Source of the DNA: Colias croceus
Lineage: Eukaryota > Arthropoda > Insecta > Lepidoptera > Pieridae
Length of the DNA stretch: 64,000 bases
Direction of reading: 5' to 3'
Assembly: GCF_905220415.1 (NCBI RefSeq)
Contig: NC_059552.1
Coordinates: forward strand, 4,789,001-4,853,000
A program made the position numbers and the translations under genes. The notes under the pieces were generated by a model that saw only the letters and a program-made list of their open reading frames with translations, ran no database searches and was not told the origin of the DNA. This document shows, piece by piece, positions 1 through 13,242 of the stretch (position 1 is its first letter; each line of letters starts with the position of its first letter).

Positions 1-3000
1 TGAAGTTTCAATGTTCTTTTGTTGTGTACCATTTTCAAAAAAACAATATTGAAACAATATTATTAAAAAATCGGCGCGCGGCACAGCAATTTGAGCATGG
101 TCTACTCGTCTCAACGGAGCGATAGCGTCTGATGTATGAAATAGAATTATGTTTTTAGCTCCCGGAACGTGCGATGCAAGATGATTTCTTGCGTAATTAA
201 AAATATAGTAAGCGCCAAAAGTGTTTTATCGTGATTAAACCAAAACTATAAGTAATTACAAAAAAGTGGTCGGACAAAGTTCTCACAAATGTATCAATAT
301 AATTGTTTATGAAAAAAAGAACATAATAGGCATTACCATGTCAAGTAAAAAACGTAAAAGTGTGAAATTTAGAGGTAACTTCGTGAATTTTTTCTATCGA
401 GTCAATTTCAATATTTTATGTTTTTGATCTGACAGTATAATCGAAAATATCATCAAGTTTTACATATATTTTATTTTTTATATTTGGTCTTGAATATTAC
501 ACGTATCAACTAAATGTTGATTGGTGATTTGACTTTATTCGCGTTCTTAAGTTTAAATAAAAGACATATACAACTGTTGAGCAGTGATTAAGTTTCTATT
601 CAGATAGTGCGTAGGTGCACCGTGCAGAACATAGAAACCAAATAGCTGCTTCTGTGAGCTGTAAATAATATCAATTGAAATTAAAGAGACATCCAATCAA
701 ACTCGTTGCGTTTGCAGTTATACACAATAACGCATATTATTAAACATCTGACGCAACCGTATTAAAGAGCATGAGATGCGATAAAAACTATGAGGCAAAA
801 CTTGATCTCTGCTATCAATTTACAATCGACTTTGAAAGGTTTTTCATTCATCCGATAACGGAATGTCAAGTATCATTTAATCTTCTGCACCTAAGTTAAA
901 TAGGGCTCATAGGAAATTTCAGAATAACCAAAATCTATGGGCAAAATCAAACAGATCAGCGTTAAATATAGAGGCTATTCATCGAAGCCAGAACAAAATA
1001 GTATTTGTAATGCATTCACATAAATTATTCTCCTGCCTGTTATTTGTCGAACACAAAGTTGAAACGAGTATTTTCAACGAAACTGTCGTGTTTGAGACCG
1101 GAGCACTAGACAATCATGGACACTACTTAACGCCCACGCAAAATTGATTTGGCTTCGGTTTTCTTCGTCATACCGTAAAACTATTAAAGCGGGACGATAA
1201 TCTAATTTTGTGCGAACGATACGATATCAGTGTAATTATAAGCGGGAGGTAAATCATCTGAAACTATCGGATAGTGTGTCCCCGTTTATGTCAATTCTAT
1301 TGACGCGGAATCAACGCAATCGCAGCCATACAAGCTGCCGTCCGCGTCGGTGAAATGAAACCTTACTGCTAATATTATAGGGCGAAATAACGCAAAGTCG
1401 CCTCAAATTTTGCCCTGTTGTCAACAAACAATGTTCTATAAATACGAGACTGAAATGTAGGGGACAGCTGAGATACGCATTACACAAGTAATAAAGAAGA
1501 CAAATACAATAAACCAATTATTATTTAATTTAATTGGCCCACGCTTAATGTAGCTAACAAAACATTTTGTTCAATAAAATACGAATATCCCTTAATTGTA
1601 CTCATTTCGTCCTACTTTTTAATAATGTAACAACTCTATAATTTAATACATACTCAATTGATTCGAGTTAATAATATTGCAAAGAAAAAAATTCAAACTA
1701 GATTATAAATAGGTAGTTCTGAGTTAAAAGTACAAAACATAACTTGTTGGCGAAACGTAATCATTATTTTGAATAGTTATTTAAAAAATCTGCGTTAGAT
1801 ATTCACCAACCTCATAACGCTTCTAAGCAAAGAGATTGACCTACCCGTTTTCATTGTCTAACTAATTTTCAACCTTGCGGCAAAGGCTACCCAACGGTCC
1901 GGTCGGTGTCAATTCAAAGAAAACGACAAACGTACAAACGACCAACAATGATTCATAACTTTTAATGATTACGAGTTTATGTAAACGCAAAGCTACTTTT
2001 ACTTGCTATAAATTGTAAACGTCATTTAGTTATACACGTATTTGCATTAGTTCTATTGTAAAGAAGCGATTTAATTTCCCATGGTAAAGACTTCATCTGC
2101 TAAGACAATGTTTGTGTTTGCTTTGCAGCGAAGTGTATAGCGAAGTTTCTATGCTAGAACTTTCATTTAGGTACATCGTGCTCCATTAAATTATATAGCA
2201 TAACATAATACATGAATAGAAAAAGTTGAGACATTCTTCAGTACTATTCTCCCTGTTTTGCAATTCCCTGTTTTTTGAATTCTTCCACACCATTACCGGC
2301 TTAGTGAAATTTCCAATTTGTTTAATGTATATTTAATTAACTGATGTGGCGTCAAATAAAAAATATAGTAGGAGAATGTGTCGAGTGCGTTAAGAGTTAA
2401 GACCGGTAGGGCAATGGAACCTGTGTGGCAACTTTGCACATCAGCTGTCTAAGAGCGCTATCAGTGCATTGACAAGGTATGCACGATATACCCGATACAG
2501 AGAATATATTCTAAGGAAAACATTAGGTTTCAGCTGATTGCACGTAGACACGCCGAAACGATCCGACTGCATAACACTTGGCAAACGTAACCAATAATAA
2601 ATAATTATGAAGATTATACAAGTTTCCAAATGCATACCCGGCTTATCTGTTAAGTTTATTTATATTATATAAGTAGATATACCACATATGTTTTAATAAT
2701 AACTTTGTAAATGTATGTAGGTATATCAAACTAGTATTATTCATATTTCATAGTGATTCCCCGTTATCGTTGAAATCTGTTAATTCCTCATTATTAATTA
2801 CATACAATTTTCATTAGAAGATGAAGATAAATTTGTATTTGTCGAAATGAGGGAAATTTCCTATCTGAGTAAAATTTTGTAGTAATCGTACTGTATTAAG
2901 CGAGAAAACAGCCTGTTTCAAGATTTTTCGTTTGCACTCGTGTTACTCCTTGATAACAAACCGAAATATATTATTGTAGGGTCACGATTTTATCTAGGGC

Positions 3001-3222
3001 AATCTATAAGATTGCCACGAGCGAACACCCGGTGTCTTTATGGCATTCCCTTGATAAATGTTAGCAGTTTATTGTTAGTGTTTGATAAGACAGATGCTTC
3101 TTGAGGTTCCTAGACGTGTTCGAATGTACTACGCCTTTAGTAACAACATCACTAATTCTAACCCAACAAAATGGTTTGAGAACATCCTTGTAGCAAGACA
3201 ACATTGACTCTAAAATGCTCAC
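1..3222 (-). other. Probable gish intron, no coding exon seen
   Basis: This stretch follows the phase-1 donor of the casein kinase I gamma exon. Neither strand shows the next conserved kinase segment. It is AT-rich with a few GC-richer patches (about 70-180 and 1080-1400) that contain no convincing exon. I read it as intron sequence of the kinase gene. Confidence 0.55.
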
Positions 3223-3457
3223 CGAGCCTAAGTTCGCCGAAATTGCCGCATCCAATCTTCTTGCCGACGCGGAAGTTGGGCCCGACCATAAGGACGCCGG
3301 AGGACGACGTGACGGAGTGCCGCGACGTGTGCATCGCGCTGCTTCCGCCCCCGCCGCGTCCACCCACCGCGCCGGTTGCGCTGCAAACGTGTGAACCAAC
3401 CCTTAACACTGACGACTCATGGTATTCATGGTGAACGTTTGTTGAGCAACAATTCAT
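3223..3457 (-). CDS. gish: Casein kinase I gamma, N-terminal coding exon (partial)
   Basis: This exon encodes the amino terminus of casein kinase I gamma, called gilgamesh in insects, a membrane-associated Ser/Thr kinase of Wnt signalling, glial migration and spermatogenesis. Residues 52-78 hold the family hallmark SSGVLMVGPNFRVGKKIG followed by CGNFGELRL, that is the start of the kinase fold with its glycine-rich ATP loop (GCGNFGE). The exon ends at 3223 before a GTGAGC donor, after the first base of a Gly codon (phase 1), matching the family sequence ELRLG-K. The first ATG in frame is at 3457; a second at 3334 (MHTSRHSV) is an equally plausible start, and a TTG further upstream is not used. 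Residues 1-41 are Gly/Ser/Cys-rich and unlike the kinase. No following exon is visible at 1-3222, so the remainder must lie beyond the left edge. Family identity is very likely; the start is uncertain. Confidence 0.9.
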
Positions 3458-3575
3458 CAACAATGTTGTGATCACCAAAAATGAAAATTTGTTTTAATTG
3501 TAGATCTTCGAGCGAGAGCTTTTCAACATGCGTTAGCAACTCAGCAACACAGTGCTGCCAACAAATCTTCAACAT
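3426..3575 (-). other. 49-codon ORF overlapping the kinase start in another frame
   Basis: An ATG at 3575 opens a frame of 49 codons that stops with TGA at 3428-3426, about 30 nt inside the putative kinase coding sequence. An in-frame TAA lies just upstream of its ATG. If the leader of the kinase mRNA extends this far, this is an upstream ORF that overlaps the main start at 3457 and would hinder its use while favouring the downstream ATG at 3334. The predicted peptide is Leu-rich with no domain I recognise. Part of it could be repeat-derived, because the + strand here is full of 'gttgagcaac'-like words. Confidence 0.35.
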
Positions 3576-3599
3576 GTTGATTTAACTTTGTTGCTAAAC

Positions 3600-6500
3600 A
3601 AATGTTTTCTATGAATACCAGGCTCAATGCTTATGCACTAACACAAATGTGAAATGTAAAAACCTATGATTTGCTGTTATTAATTAAGGTATAAATGATA
3701 CATGTGTGTCTCAGCTAAGCAGCTTAATCAGCTATTTCATGAAGAGCCTAGTCTCTTTATTAAAAGGCTCCCTTTAATTAATTAGTTGAATGAAATCCAG
3801 TCATTTAATTAAACAGCTAACACCTAAACCTTAATATATATTCAGAACTAACAACTCAGGAGTTTGCCGATGAAAACAATATATTTTGATGATGTATTGT
3901 ACTAACTTGATATTAAATATTATGAGTGAATTTCATAATGGCTTCAATATTATTATTATTTCCTATAGTTTATGTGTGTTTATTGCAAAAATTATTCAAT
4001 GAAACAGGATGAATAATGTAAATATAGAGGTGACTGACTGGAGTAATTTAAATTTTACTGAAAATGTTGTTGAAAACCATATAAAATTTACTTAAATTAA
4101 AATTTGTTCTACATTTACCCTAATTAATGAAGAGTCTTAGCATGATGATTGCAATAAATGTTAAAAGGTCTCATTTAATAGAGCCTAGGTGTTTAATAAA
4201 ATGACTGATTAAGCTAGTTGGCTGCGACATTTATATCATTATAAAGAACAGACCTGCAACAATGTTGCTATGTTTGTTTACTTAAATTAGAATTATTGTT
4301 ACTAAACAAAATAGCATAGTGCTTGAAATTTATTGATTGAGTTAAAACACTGAGCAGTATTTTGTATACAAATTCCTGTATTTATGAAGTGTTTCAATCT
4401 ACTATTCGAAGTTGTGTCTGGTTGGTAGATAAAATTGGATTAAAAAAAAATATAGATGGAAGATATTATGTAATGGATTGTTGATTTCTTTGAATCAATT
4501 TGATACTGTTTTAATTCAATAAGAAATGAATGAATTAAACAAATATTTTTTTTTTTACTTTTACTATTAATTTTCTCAGTTAGTATAACATAATGCACAA
4601 CAAAAATCTTTACTCAAATGTATTTGGTGCAAAGAGTGTGTTATTAATATTATTATCATATTTAATAAAATTCCCATACCCATAAGCCATAAGCCGTCCA
4701 CCTCCAACCATATGATTTACAGTTTTTTTATTCCAACGTTTAGAATTTCACAACAATACATTTGTAAAGTTATGTCTCACACTTGTTCACATCACAACAA
4801 ATAAATAAATTAACACATCATGTCACTGTTACAGTAGAAACTACACTTATATCAGATTGATCATGCTTCATGACACTGGTGATTGCTGAATATTATCAAA
4901 TCCATGTGATAAAGTGAGGAGTGAATCTAGTATAATAATACCAAATAAAATGTTTGTGGAGTGTTTATTTTTATAGTATACGATGGCATGTTATATTTTA
5001 TTTATAGCATTTCCTTGATACAAGTTGCCAGCATTACTACTTTTGACATTGTGTAATATTTATTGATGTTTTGCATTGGTGCTTCTGTATATATTGAACT
5101 GAAAATAGTATTGTAGTGTACAAATATTAAGTTTAATTGTAATAGTGTAAAGTGGCATTGTTTATTATGTATGTAAGTGTTTTTATTTATCTCTTTACAT
5201 TCATTATATAAAAGTAACCATTAAAATAAGGAGGAAAAGAGACTTTCATTTTTGATAAGATCTAATGATAAAGTAAGTCAGTCTATTCAATATTAATGTC
5301 AGTGAAGTATTTAGGTAAATTATCTAGGTACTGGATAGATATAAAAATATTGTAGTTCTAGATAGCAACAGTATTGGATTAATTATTATTACTGCTGTTT
5401 TAATTAAGGCCTAAATTTAAAAAAAAAATTACAAATAAACATTTTTTCAGTCAATACATAATTCAATTATATTATAGAGGTTAACATAGTGACAGCATGG
5501 ACTTGATGGATAGTACCTTGTAAATTGCTGCCTGTCAATAGGTCATTGACTTTTTCAAGGCTAGCCTCAGTAGAGGTCCCAAATAGCATTTTAAATTTGT
5601 GATGCATATAATAAACATGTAAAATTATTTTTTATGTGATGATATCATCACATGTTTTAGTTTCCTCGTTGAAAATACATTGATAGAAATTTCAATTATA
5701 TAATTCATTAAACTGTATTATTATAATTACTGAAACAGTAAACACATATGTTAATTTATCATGCTGTAGATTTAAATATTTTCCTAATAAACAAACAGTT
5801 CTGAGAATAAATTCAGTATCAAGGTATATTCTTATCTTTTTTTAGTGACTAAGTAAACCATTATCAAATAAGTATTAAATATTATTGAATTCAACATAAC
5901 CTAGGTACGCTGTTCAAGTAACAGATTATTAAGTAGAAATTAATAAGTCTTAGACAACCAGTGCGGTTAAAATCAAGTAATTGTTCAGTTTATAGGTATC
6001 TAATATAGACTAGATAATAATTATTTGGAATTATAAATAACTAACAACATATTTCATGGCCATAATAATTTACAATCCTATTTGAGAAAATGTATCCTTT
6101 ATTTGTTAATTAAAGAAAATTAATGAATGCTGCCTATATCTTTACCTATATATTTTTATAGATTTAATAGACATTTAAAAAATATATATTTTAATTATAT
6201 AATAATTATGATAATTTAGTTTAAAACAATAATAAAATAATGTACACTCTAGTATAGCCCAGTGTACACTGGCTGCAGTGAATCATACCAACCATTATTG
6301 GCATTGAGTCTAAAAGTGAAAGTTTTAGTTGCACCGCATGCAACCACTACAAGTCCACAATAATATGCTCAATAAGGCCTAAAATTTCAAAAATGTATAT
6401 CAATAAATTATTGCTGCCTGCATAGTTTATTATTTTTTATATTTATGACAATTTATCTAATTATAGATCCCGCAATCCCTGAAGTTTTCAGACTAACCAT

Positions 6501-8288
6501 TATGTTCTCTAAATTTGTATTAAAACTGATTTGAAAAATTGATTGAACAAAAACATTTATGTATAAAATTCATAATTTGCAATTTAAAAACGATGAAGTT
6601 TAATCATTCAAGTCTAAGGTTATACAACTGAGATAATATACTTACAATTTTCTATGCATCACAAGTATTTATGCTAATAGGCAGTCTGTCACTATTCTCA
6701 ATTATAAAATACATATTTGTTAGCTTCTCAACAAATCACTATACTGAATCACTTGTATAAACCACTCAAAATAGGATGACCATGACCAACTGGATGTTTT
6801 TCAAAATTTCTCTCAAAACCACACCACTCACAGTAAGGGCCATTTTTATTATATCATATTATGAGCATCAATTTTGCAATTAAAACAAACTGTTATATCA
6901 TTTTGTTTCTAGAGTAAGTTTATATTTATCACAATTTGAGTTGTATTGTAGATAAGCAAGTGATGTTTTTATTAAGAAGTGTTATCAAGAGTATTGTATG
7001 AGGCAGAAAGATGTTTACATATTGTGATTCACTAGTTTAATATTATTGGTTGAATCAATCTGTGTTGCTAGATGTGAAAACAATGTCTAATACAGATTAT
7101 TCATTAAGGATGTTGTCTTGATGCAAAGGATAAAGGTAAATGAACTCATAAATAAATCAACTTGGTTGCTCCTTATAAATGGGAATTTAAATATTCCTAA
7201 CAATATAATTGGATCTATTCTGATCCTAATTTCATAAAAATCAATAACAATAACAAATGGTGAGTAGGTATTGTAGTATTGATACGTTGATGTTTTATAA
7301 GAGGTTATACAAATGAATAGAAAACTAATCGGACAAGTCAATCCACTTCTTCAATATGGTAATAGTGAATATGAAAATCAAGAAATAATAAGTGGTAACA
7401 ATTTTAAGTGTTAATAATTTGTAACAGGGGCAGTTTATTTCAAAATGCTTATTGAATTACAGCCATGTCTTTATTAATTATAATAGTGAGTAAGTTGATT
7501 TATTTAGATGTCCAAATACAAAGTATGTCTATCGGCTACAAATATTTACTTTGTAAGAAAATATGATCAGCTACAGATGTACTAAAAGATGATTTAATTT
7601 GGATCATTATCAGTACTTTTTTATAAATATTGTGTGGATTCAACAGAAGTTCATTGACTGCAAAATCCACAAAAACAAGGCAGTTAAGTTACAAGTTTGC
7701 TTCCTGCTCAACCTAGACCAGAAAAAAAGTTAAACTTGTAATATTGAGACAATTATTGTAAAAAGAATTCAATTTTCAATCCCCACAGATAAAAATTAAA
7801 TATACTCATTGAAAACTTTTTGGCCTAAATCAGGAATATAGAAAATCCATGCTAAGGAACCAATATGGTATGCACGAAATCACTGCAGACATATTACATC
7901 AAATTATCTCTTAAAGCTGAATATTTATCATTTATCTATATTGTACACTTTACTAGTCAAAGACATTATTAAATATTACACTTGATAAAAATACAATCAA
8001 TGATAAAACTTGTTATGTATGGATAAAATGACTAATGTATTATGGAAGGAAAATAAATTAAACTAGAGCAGCCCATTTCTATCTTGAGATTATTTAATTA
8101 ATAAAACAAGACAGCAAAATTACAATTCAGGATGAAACACTTTCAAACAAACTGTACATTAGCAAGTTTTTAAAGCAAATTATAACAACTATCTGCACCG
8201 CCGCTTAGCTAACTAGTGACCAGCGGTTACCTGCAAGCGATGATATTGAACATACGTCGGTATCTATCAAATATATTCTAAAGGGTGG
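3600..8288. other. AT-rich stretch without recognised exon
   Basis: About 4.7 kb of very AT-rich DNA with no coding exon on either strand. If the donor at 8294 is real, this is the first intron of the kinase gene. I see no strong fold-back element in it. Confidence 0.45.
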
Positions 8289-8294
8289 ACTTAC

Positions 8295-8600
8295 GTGGAA
8301 GTTCTTTTGTCGTCACTCTGACGTTCCTTATCCTTATTGCCGTCACGTTTATTCATAATATAAGTAGCTCTGTGTGTCTATATCCGACACGCCAGATGAC
8401 TCCTGGTGCCCACAGTCACACGGGCCCTCACCACGCCGCAGTCCATTTCACCACGACTAGTAACTATCGCACTGCAATCTCGCCATAACATACACTACAC
8501 CAATCCACGCCTCAATATTTTAACTATTACTATTTTTTTCTTCCTTTTCAACACAATAATCACTACACTGTAGAATTTATCTCAAAATCATTTTCGTCAC
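8295..8600 (-). other. Possible 5' untranslated exon and promoter area of the kinase gene
   Basis: On the minus strand a perfect donor (CCAC followed by GTAAGT, first intron base at 8294) ends a stretch of higher GC content than its surroundings. It lies about 4.8 kb upstream of the first coding exon of casein kinase I gamma, with no gene between. That suits a non-coding first exon. The 5' boundary is arbitrary because no TATA box or initiator stands out. The opposite strand has a GTG-initiated reading frame here, which I regard as chance. Confidence 0.3.
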
Positions 8601-10679
8601 ACTGTAACCGCAAAAATGTTTCGGCGACTCGCGAATGGTCTAATATAACGGGAATGTCTACTATTAACGATCGAATATGAGTAATGTTCTAACCGATGGC
8701 TTTGATTTAATTAAATTTTGTATTACTATAAACGATTATAGGTCGCTGTGCCAATGTTATGCTCATTGAAGAGTAACAACAAGCTAGGTATGTAGGTGGT
8801 AACTGGTAGAACTTTTACCACGACGGTTGGTAGATTTCATAAACGCGTATCGAATTTTTTTCCAATTATTCACAATCATCAATAGTAGACATGAAAACGA
8901 CAACGGAAAAACCTAACAATTGACAACACCTTTTCAATGCTGGAAGTCAACCCAAATAAATTTCGTCGGTACAAAACAATTTTTATACAGACTTATCGGG
9001 ACGGCTTCGTTACATTGAATACCACAACACGTTACACAATGAAAATAACTTGAAAAAAACCGTACGCAATTTTTGATTAGCTTCACAACGTCGCCGAAAC
9101 ATCAAATGGACATTTGTCCCGATAAAAAGTTTAGGTTTTGTAATGGCCACCAATGGTTCACTGAAGTCACTTTTACATATAAATTAAAAGAATTGACTTT
9201 ATTAATTTTAAAGAAGAAAATTAATCAGTTTGATAATAATATACCTATATAAATACAATCTAATGACAAAATTTCATAGTTAAAAAATATTAGTTCAAAG
9301 ATTATTTCACTGAAATATCGCCATTCGGCGCATGCGCAAACTTGTAGCAAGTAGAGACAGTGTTGCTAGAACTAAAAGCATAGAATTTTTATTATTTTAC
9401 ACAAATAAAATTCACTGTATAATTTAAACAAGTAATTATTATTATGTTTCATATTTATAAAAATAATTCCGTTTACTTTCAAATCCTTCTTTTAATGTTT
9501 GCATTTATTTCTCTAGAAACAATAACATTCATATAATAACATTTTTGGTAATGGTATTACTGGTTACGGATTCGTTCAAGATATCACGTTCAAACACTTT
9601 ACAATTTTTATTGATTTATTGTAATGTTAATTTACTACTATATATTTATTATTATTTATATTGCAAAAAACACATATTTTACGATACTAATTCTGGTTGT
9701 TTCCTTAGCAATGTGGTTTCTGTGGTGTTTGTGATTTTGTGTGCACACTAAGGTTTGACATTTAATCAATGTGTCAACTGTCAAATCAAATTAAAGATGT
9801 CAGAGAACCTTGCAGAGAACTTAGACCTTGAAAATATACATTTTCAATTTTTACTCCCTAGTTTTTCTTCAATTACCGAATAAATTTTGATAGCTACCTG
9901 CCTTTACCGCTCGGTTTATTAATTCTTAATGACAAGTGACATCTTTTATTTTTTTCTTCGTATGGTTTGGTTTTCATTTAAAGTGCGCTTCATATGAACT
10001 AAGCGCGGCAAAATTAAAACATATTAAAATAATCTCAAAAATAATAGGAACTACTGAGTAACTATTTAATGTATACAGCAAGAAGCATAATCTGTAATGA
10101 GATATCAAGTCATAAGCGGAGGTAAGAGTTTTCCTTTGTCTTTCAGTGGTTTCATTTAAATGAAAGCACTACATATTATATCCATTGGTAAATATTTATA
10201 ATTCACAATTAATTTCTCAACTATTTGTACCTAATTGATGAATTAAATTTTATTGTTACCATAGGTATTTGTTTCATGTTCAATAAGATTATTATTTTAT
10301 TTGTACTAACATCAAGGTTCAGAAATTATCTTTGCTTATGTTATACCTAGGTTAAGATAAGCATAATATTATTATGAAAATGCAGTCAAATAGGTGATAT
10401 ACTTTTTATTTCAAAGTTTTTATTTAATTTTATTAATAATAATGTCATCATTTAGGTAGGTATGTTGTGTAAAAAGTAATTAGTTATAATGTTAACTTAA
10501 ATTAAATGTTGTCACTTTCATTAATTCTCGGCTTGTTAAATTCTTAATTGTTTAAATCATTATAATATGTAGATATAAAACGTATTGCATTTTTTCCAAA
10601 TAACAGCAAAATACCTCGAACGTCTTTTGTAGTATTAAACAAAGCAATACAAAATTTTTATTTTTTTCACAATATAGGT

Positions 10680-11006
10680 ACAAGATGTCCCACTTTTGGT
10701 ATACTAAGTGCGAAGTTTTGCATATTGCCAAATTTTTTTTTGTAATTTTTTCCTTATAATCAATGTTTTCTTCTCTAGCTTCGCAAAGCTGGAATATACC
10801 TCTTCGCTAATGTGAGCATTTTGTCTGTGAAAACATAATCTTAAACGATAGCTCATGTGTGGGTGGCAAAATTGAACGGGTTGCTTGTTAGTTGTTAGGG
10901 GTGTACAACTGTACTGTGTACACAATTGCGTCTGGAATTTTATGAGTATTTTTTACGTATTCAGCGTATGAAAAATTTAAACCTCCTTTGAGCTTAGGAT
11001 ACCGAC
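10680..11006 (-). mobile_element. Degenerate fold-back element, ACAGGGTGTCCCACT family, copy 1
   Basis: The left end reads ACAAGATGTCCCACTTTTGG followed by TATACTAAG. It is the reverse complement of the right end of the better-preserved copy at 51789-52155. The right end (gagcttaggataccgacag) is a decayed version of the other terminus. The interior shares with the second copy a stretch whose translation contains HRQ-AHISE-VY and AKLEKKT. The two copies are in opposite orientation. Small insertions near 10958-10980 show age. Confidence 0.7.
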
Positions 11007-11565
11007 AGATTTCGCCGCTTATCGGTCTAATTCTGTATATCTCGCAGCAAGTTGCAGCCTGCAAGTATCGCCCGCACGGCTTTTGGTTTTGTTTATTTGA
11101 AAATAAAGAGTCGACGACAAAGTCGTGAATGGTCTCGTGCGGAAACTATCAAGTTAATAGTATTTTATGAGTGTAATCTTTGTTTGTGAGACAACCGGCA
11201 TGCGGATTATAAAAACCGAATTAAAAAAATCTCTGTACTTAATTCTATCGCACAAGAATTATATATACCTGAGAATGAAATGTAAGAAAACATCATAATT
11301 TAAGGAGTCAGTGGCAGAATGAATTAAAAAAAATTAAAAATAAAAAAGAGTGGAAGTGGGCAAGATGATATTTATAAATCCAACTGGGGTTGTCGAATCT
11401 CTGAAATGTGCGTCTTGTTTTTTTTGTAACGTGACCAACTTTTACCAACATTTTTATAACACTTCTAAATCAACTGCGGTCATACGAATAAAATTGAAAT
11501 ATTGTTGACCATCTTCCAGTTGTATTTCGCGTAATAAATTATAGTAAGCACCAGCTTCACGTCTC

Positions 11566-11891
11566 CTATGCCTCCTCCACATTACTCGCGAAGTTGAACG
11601 AGGTTAGACGTAAGACGAATAGAATAATGTAGAGAGGCACTTCAGGTTACTTCGTTCAACTTTACCTCGCCTCGGCCGACTTCCGTTTGTTGTCGGTTTT
11701 TGCGCCCGAGTCAAAGGGCACAAAGTTACCTGAAGTTCGAAGGGCACAAAGTTACCTGAAGTTCGTTCAATATGAACGTATGCGCTCCTCGCGAAGTTGA
11801 ACGAGTGTGTAGTGTAGCACCGCGGACTTCAGTCAACTTCGGCAGAGTACTTCGCCGAGGAACTTCGCGAGTAGTGTGGAGGAGGCACTAG
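11566..11891. mobile_element. MITE with about 30-bp terminal inverted repeats
   Basis: The ends are inverted copies: TGCCTCCTCCACA-TACTCG followed by CGAAGTT on the left, and the complement at 11857-11891. There is no coding capacity. The interior repeats 'cgaagttgaacgag' words several times and carries a 26-bp direct duplication (11714-11739 and 11740-11765). The size (326 bp) and structure are those of a non-autonomous DNA transposon. Confidence 0.8.
11714..11765. repeat. Two tandem 26-bp units
   Basis: The unit beginning AAGGGCACAAAGTTACCTGA and ending AGTTCG occurs twice head-to-tail without mismatch, inside the MITE at 11566-11891. A perfect copy number of two suggests a recent slippage or unequal exchange. 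Confidence 0.9.
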
Positions 11892-12269
11892 ATTTCCAAT
11901 CTCGAACCCAAATTGATCTTTTCTTCTTTTTCAACAATAAAATTTTTAACGCAGCTGCTACACGTGCGTATCTTGACGGCATTATTTCACAGAATGGAAT
12001 AGAAAAATTGTGACTGTAATTCCTATCCCGACACTCGCAAGATACACCTCCGCGATAAGTTGCGATAGTATGATCCGCGAGCTTCTCGCATGACATTTAT
12101 TGCGGCAATAAATTGCAGGACATGTAAAAGATATTACAAGTAACTCATGCAAGACTTCCGCGAGTATACTTGCAGGTGGAAACACGGCCTAACTCCGAAT
12201 GCGCATAAAAACGGGGTAGTGTCCATGATTAACTATCTACTGTACAAATCTATTGCGATGTTTTTGAAC

Positions 12270-12298
12270 CGACTTCAAAAAAAGAAGGAGGTTTTAAC
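12270..12298. repeat. Fragment of the 'aaccgacttcaaaaa' lepidopteran repeat
   Basis: The sequence gaaccgacttcaaaaaaaga followed by aggaggtt matches the interspersed word also seen, in other contexts, at 48661, 49735-49760 and 50200-50226. It is a short remnant with no coding content. Confidence 0.6.
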
Positions 12299-12610
12299 TA
12301 GGCAAGATTTTGCCTCACTTGAAAAATATATGTTGCTCAGCTGAAGAAAATATTATATCGACGATAAATTAACTATTACTGTTGAATCGTTTTCTGTCAA
12401 ATTGCAGGCGTATAAGACTATAATTCTGCGATCGTCGCTCAAAAAGCAATAGCCAATAAGCTTAGTGCTAACTCGTAGACAAAGTTTCAACCGCAGCGGT
12501 CTATCTAGATGCAAAGAATAAGCCATACTTGGTCACTGGTCAGATTGTCATGGTTTATTTTACATTTTTCTTCGATTTTTATCTATATTAACTCAGGCCC
12601 CGGAATCACA

Positions 12611-12635
12611 GACACAATAGAAAATCTATTGTGTC
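12611..12635. repeat. Short perfect hairpin
   Basis: GACACAATAGA and TCTATTGTGTC form 11-bp perfect arms around a 3-base loop. The flanks 'ggccccggaatcacag' and 'gcttggggctc' suggest it is the core of a small decayed fold-back element; a related 'gcccccggaatcacat' end appears at 13669. Confidence 0.6.
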
Positions 12636-12849
12636 GATGACCGATCGGGCCGCTTGGGGCTCAATGGGATATTATTAAACTATTCTTACTGTATACAGTA
12701 CTATATCGCTTAAGTTTATAATATCGCTCATTAGAAAATCAGTCGAAGATAATTAAATAAAATACATAGTTTAGTCATCAATCAATCATTGGCCATTTAC
12801 GTCTATTTCAGACGATTATCGTAGTCATAAGGAGTCTTTATCTACTGCA

Positions 12850-13242
12850 CTACTTATGATGGCTATGTAGCCCACATTTGGGAATTGTTCTCCAGGGAGT
12901 TGAGCGGAGACGGGTAGTTGTGTTTGGGCGGTTCGTTTTTGTCTTCAATCCCAATCCCAATACCCAGTCCTGATCGTGGTTTCTGCACACTTCCCGTAAT
13001 TGCGAGCGCCATCTCTCACGAATGCTCGCGTACTCTTGCCATTTGGATACGTCCAAGTTGAATGACTGCATATCTCGCTTTACGCAGTCTTTTAATCGTA
13101 ACAGCGGTTGGCCAATACGCCTTTTTCCAATGGCAAGTTTTCTGGACAGCACCTGTCGAGGCAGTCGTGTGGGTTCCATTTGATGCACATGGCCCAACCA
13201 GCGAAGACGTCTTTCTTTGAGTATTGCAATGACGCTTGACAT
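12850..13242 (-). pseudogene. Non-LTR retrotransposon, C-terminal remnant of an endonuclease/reverse-transcriptase ORF
   Basis: The minus strand encodes KERRLRWLGHVHQMEPTRLP, then LAIGKRRIGQP, LRLKDCVKRDM and a WRSQLREV tail. This is the characteristic end of craniofacial-development-protein-2-like and RTE/CR1-type retrotransposon polyproteins, where the pattern is LRWLGHV-RM, GKR--GRP, R-KD--KRD. Only about 90 residues of similarity remain, with no reverse-transcriptase catalytic core upstream, so it is a dead fragment. It sits alone in the spacer between the kinase gene and CRAL-TRIO gene A. Confidence 0.85.

Noticed and set aside
3061..3399. Long frame antisense-shifted within the kinase exon
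   Set aside because: It is a shadow in the GC-rich exon; only the frame with MVGPNFRVGKKIG matches a known family.
8285..8488. 67-codon frame on the plus strand with a hydrophobic stretch resembling a signal peptide
   Set aside because: It begins at GTG rather than ATG, has no recognisable domain, and overlaps a perfect minus-strand splice donor that better fits a leader exon of the kinase gene.
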